The notes under the pieces were generated by a model. It was not told the origin of the DNA. It saw only the letters and a list, made by a program, of their open reading frames with translations, and made no database searches. Both the position numbers and the translations under genes were made by a program. DNA of 40,708 bases from an uncultured Eubacteriales bacterium (GTDB lineage: Bacteria > Bacillota > Clostridia > Oscillospirales > CAG-272). The DNA lies in assembly GCA_900544985.1 (NCBI GenBank), contig UQXK01000013.1:1-40708 (forward strand), written 5' to 3'. Positions within the stretch are counted from its first letter, which is position 1, and the number at the start of each line of letters is the position of its first letter. Positions 40,619-40,708 of this stretch are shown here, piece by piece.

Positions 40619-40708
40619 TAGTTTTTTGATTTTTTATTTTTATTTTTTACTTCCTACTACAATATATTTATGGTTAATAACCCTTACAGCCAGTAAGGAA
40701 TTACCCAT
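40619..40708. other. Right edge, unassigned
   Basis: AT-rich tract, then a CTTAC/GTAAG hairpin at about 40683-40696. A minus-strand frame of 22 codons runs to the window edge, but it is too short to identify; the upstream gene may lie outside. Confidence 0.3.

Overview
The window looks like chromosomal DNA of a low-GC, Gram-positive member of the Clostridia. The signs are strong AGGAGG-type ribosome binding sites, TTGACA/TATAAT promoters with 17-base spacers, many short intrinsic terminators, MetA with the acetyl-CoA-type residue Glu111, a FakA/FakB pair, an ECF-transporter S component beside coaX, and a type II-A CRISPR-Cas locus. The exact taxon cannot be read from the sequence.

Layout, left to right. 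1-1.3 kb: pyrH-frr (UMP kinase, ribosome recycling factor), minus strand. 1.4-4.0 kb: an AlgI-type MBOAT O-acyltransferase with its DHHW/SGNH partner, probably exopolysaccharide acylation; the MBOAT gene seems to start at CTG. 4.2-6.2 kb: lipoprotein, anti-sigma-like membrane protein and ECF sigma factor. 6.2-7.8 kb: HAD phosphatase and serine acetyltransferase. 7.9-9.5 kb (plus): coaX and an ECF S component, probably for pantothenate. 9.6-10.8 kb (minus): metA behind a Met/Cys-codon-rich leader peptide and an intrinsic terminator, a likely transcription attenuator. 10.8-15.3 kb (plus): a large acyl-CoA dehydratase activase and its HgdB-like partner, abutting with no spacer. 15.5-18.3 kb: MATE transporter and a polytopic membrane protein. 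18.5-22.6 kb (minus): an apparent fakB-fakA-LOR-DUF3783-SGNH operon, with a lipid theme.

22.8-30.8 kb: an HTH membrane regulator, then a complete II-A system on the minus strand, cas9-cas1-cas2-csn2-leader-array. It has 17 full repeats plus one degenerate terminal repeat that runs into an intrinsic terminator. A divergent tracrRNA lies upstream of cas9. All Cas9 nuclease motifs, a leader-end ATTTGAG and a bulged repeat:anti-repeat duplex can be read.

31.1-38.1 kb (plus): tRNA-Leu and initiator tRNA-Met (the latter with an extra base in the T stem), a methyltransferase, an unknown single-span membrane protein, a small gene whose 5' part encodes an RRXRR/PLMP-like domain, then a lipid kinase and valS. 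The RRXRR-like gene has no ordinary start codon for that domain. It is preceded by a duplicated hairpin motif placed at the predicted transcription start, and it is the best candidate here for something undescribed. 38.1-40.6 kb (minus): a metal-responsive arsR-HMA-P-type ATPase operon with duplicated operator-like dyads over its promoter.
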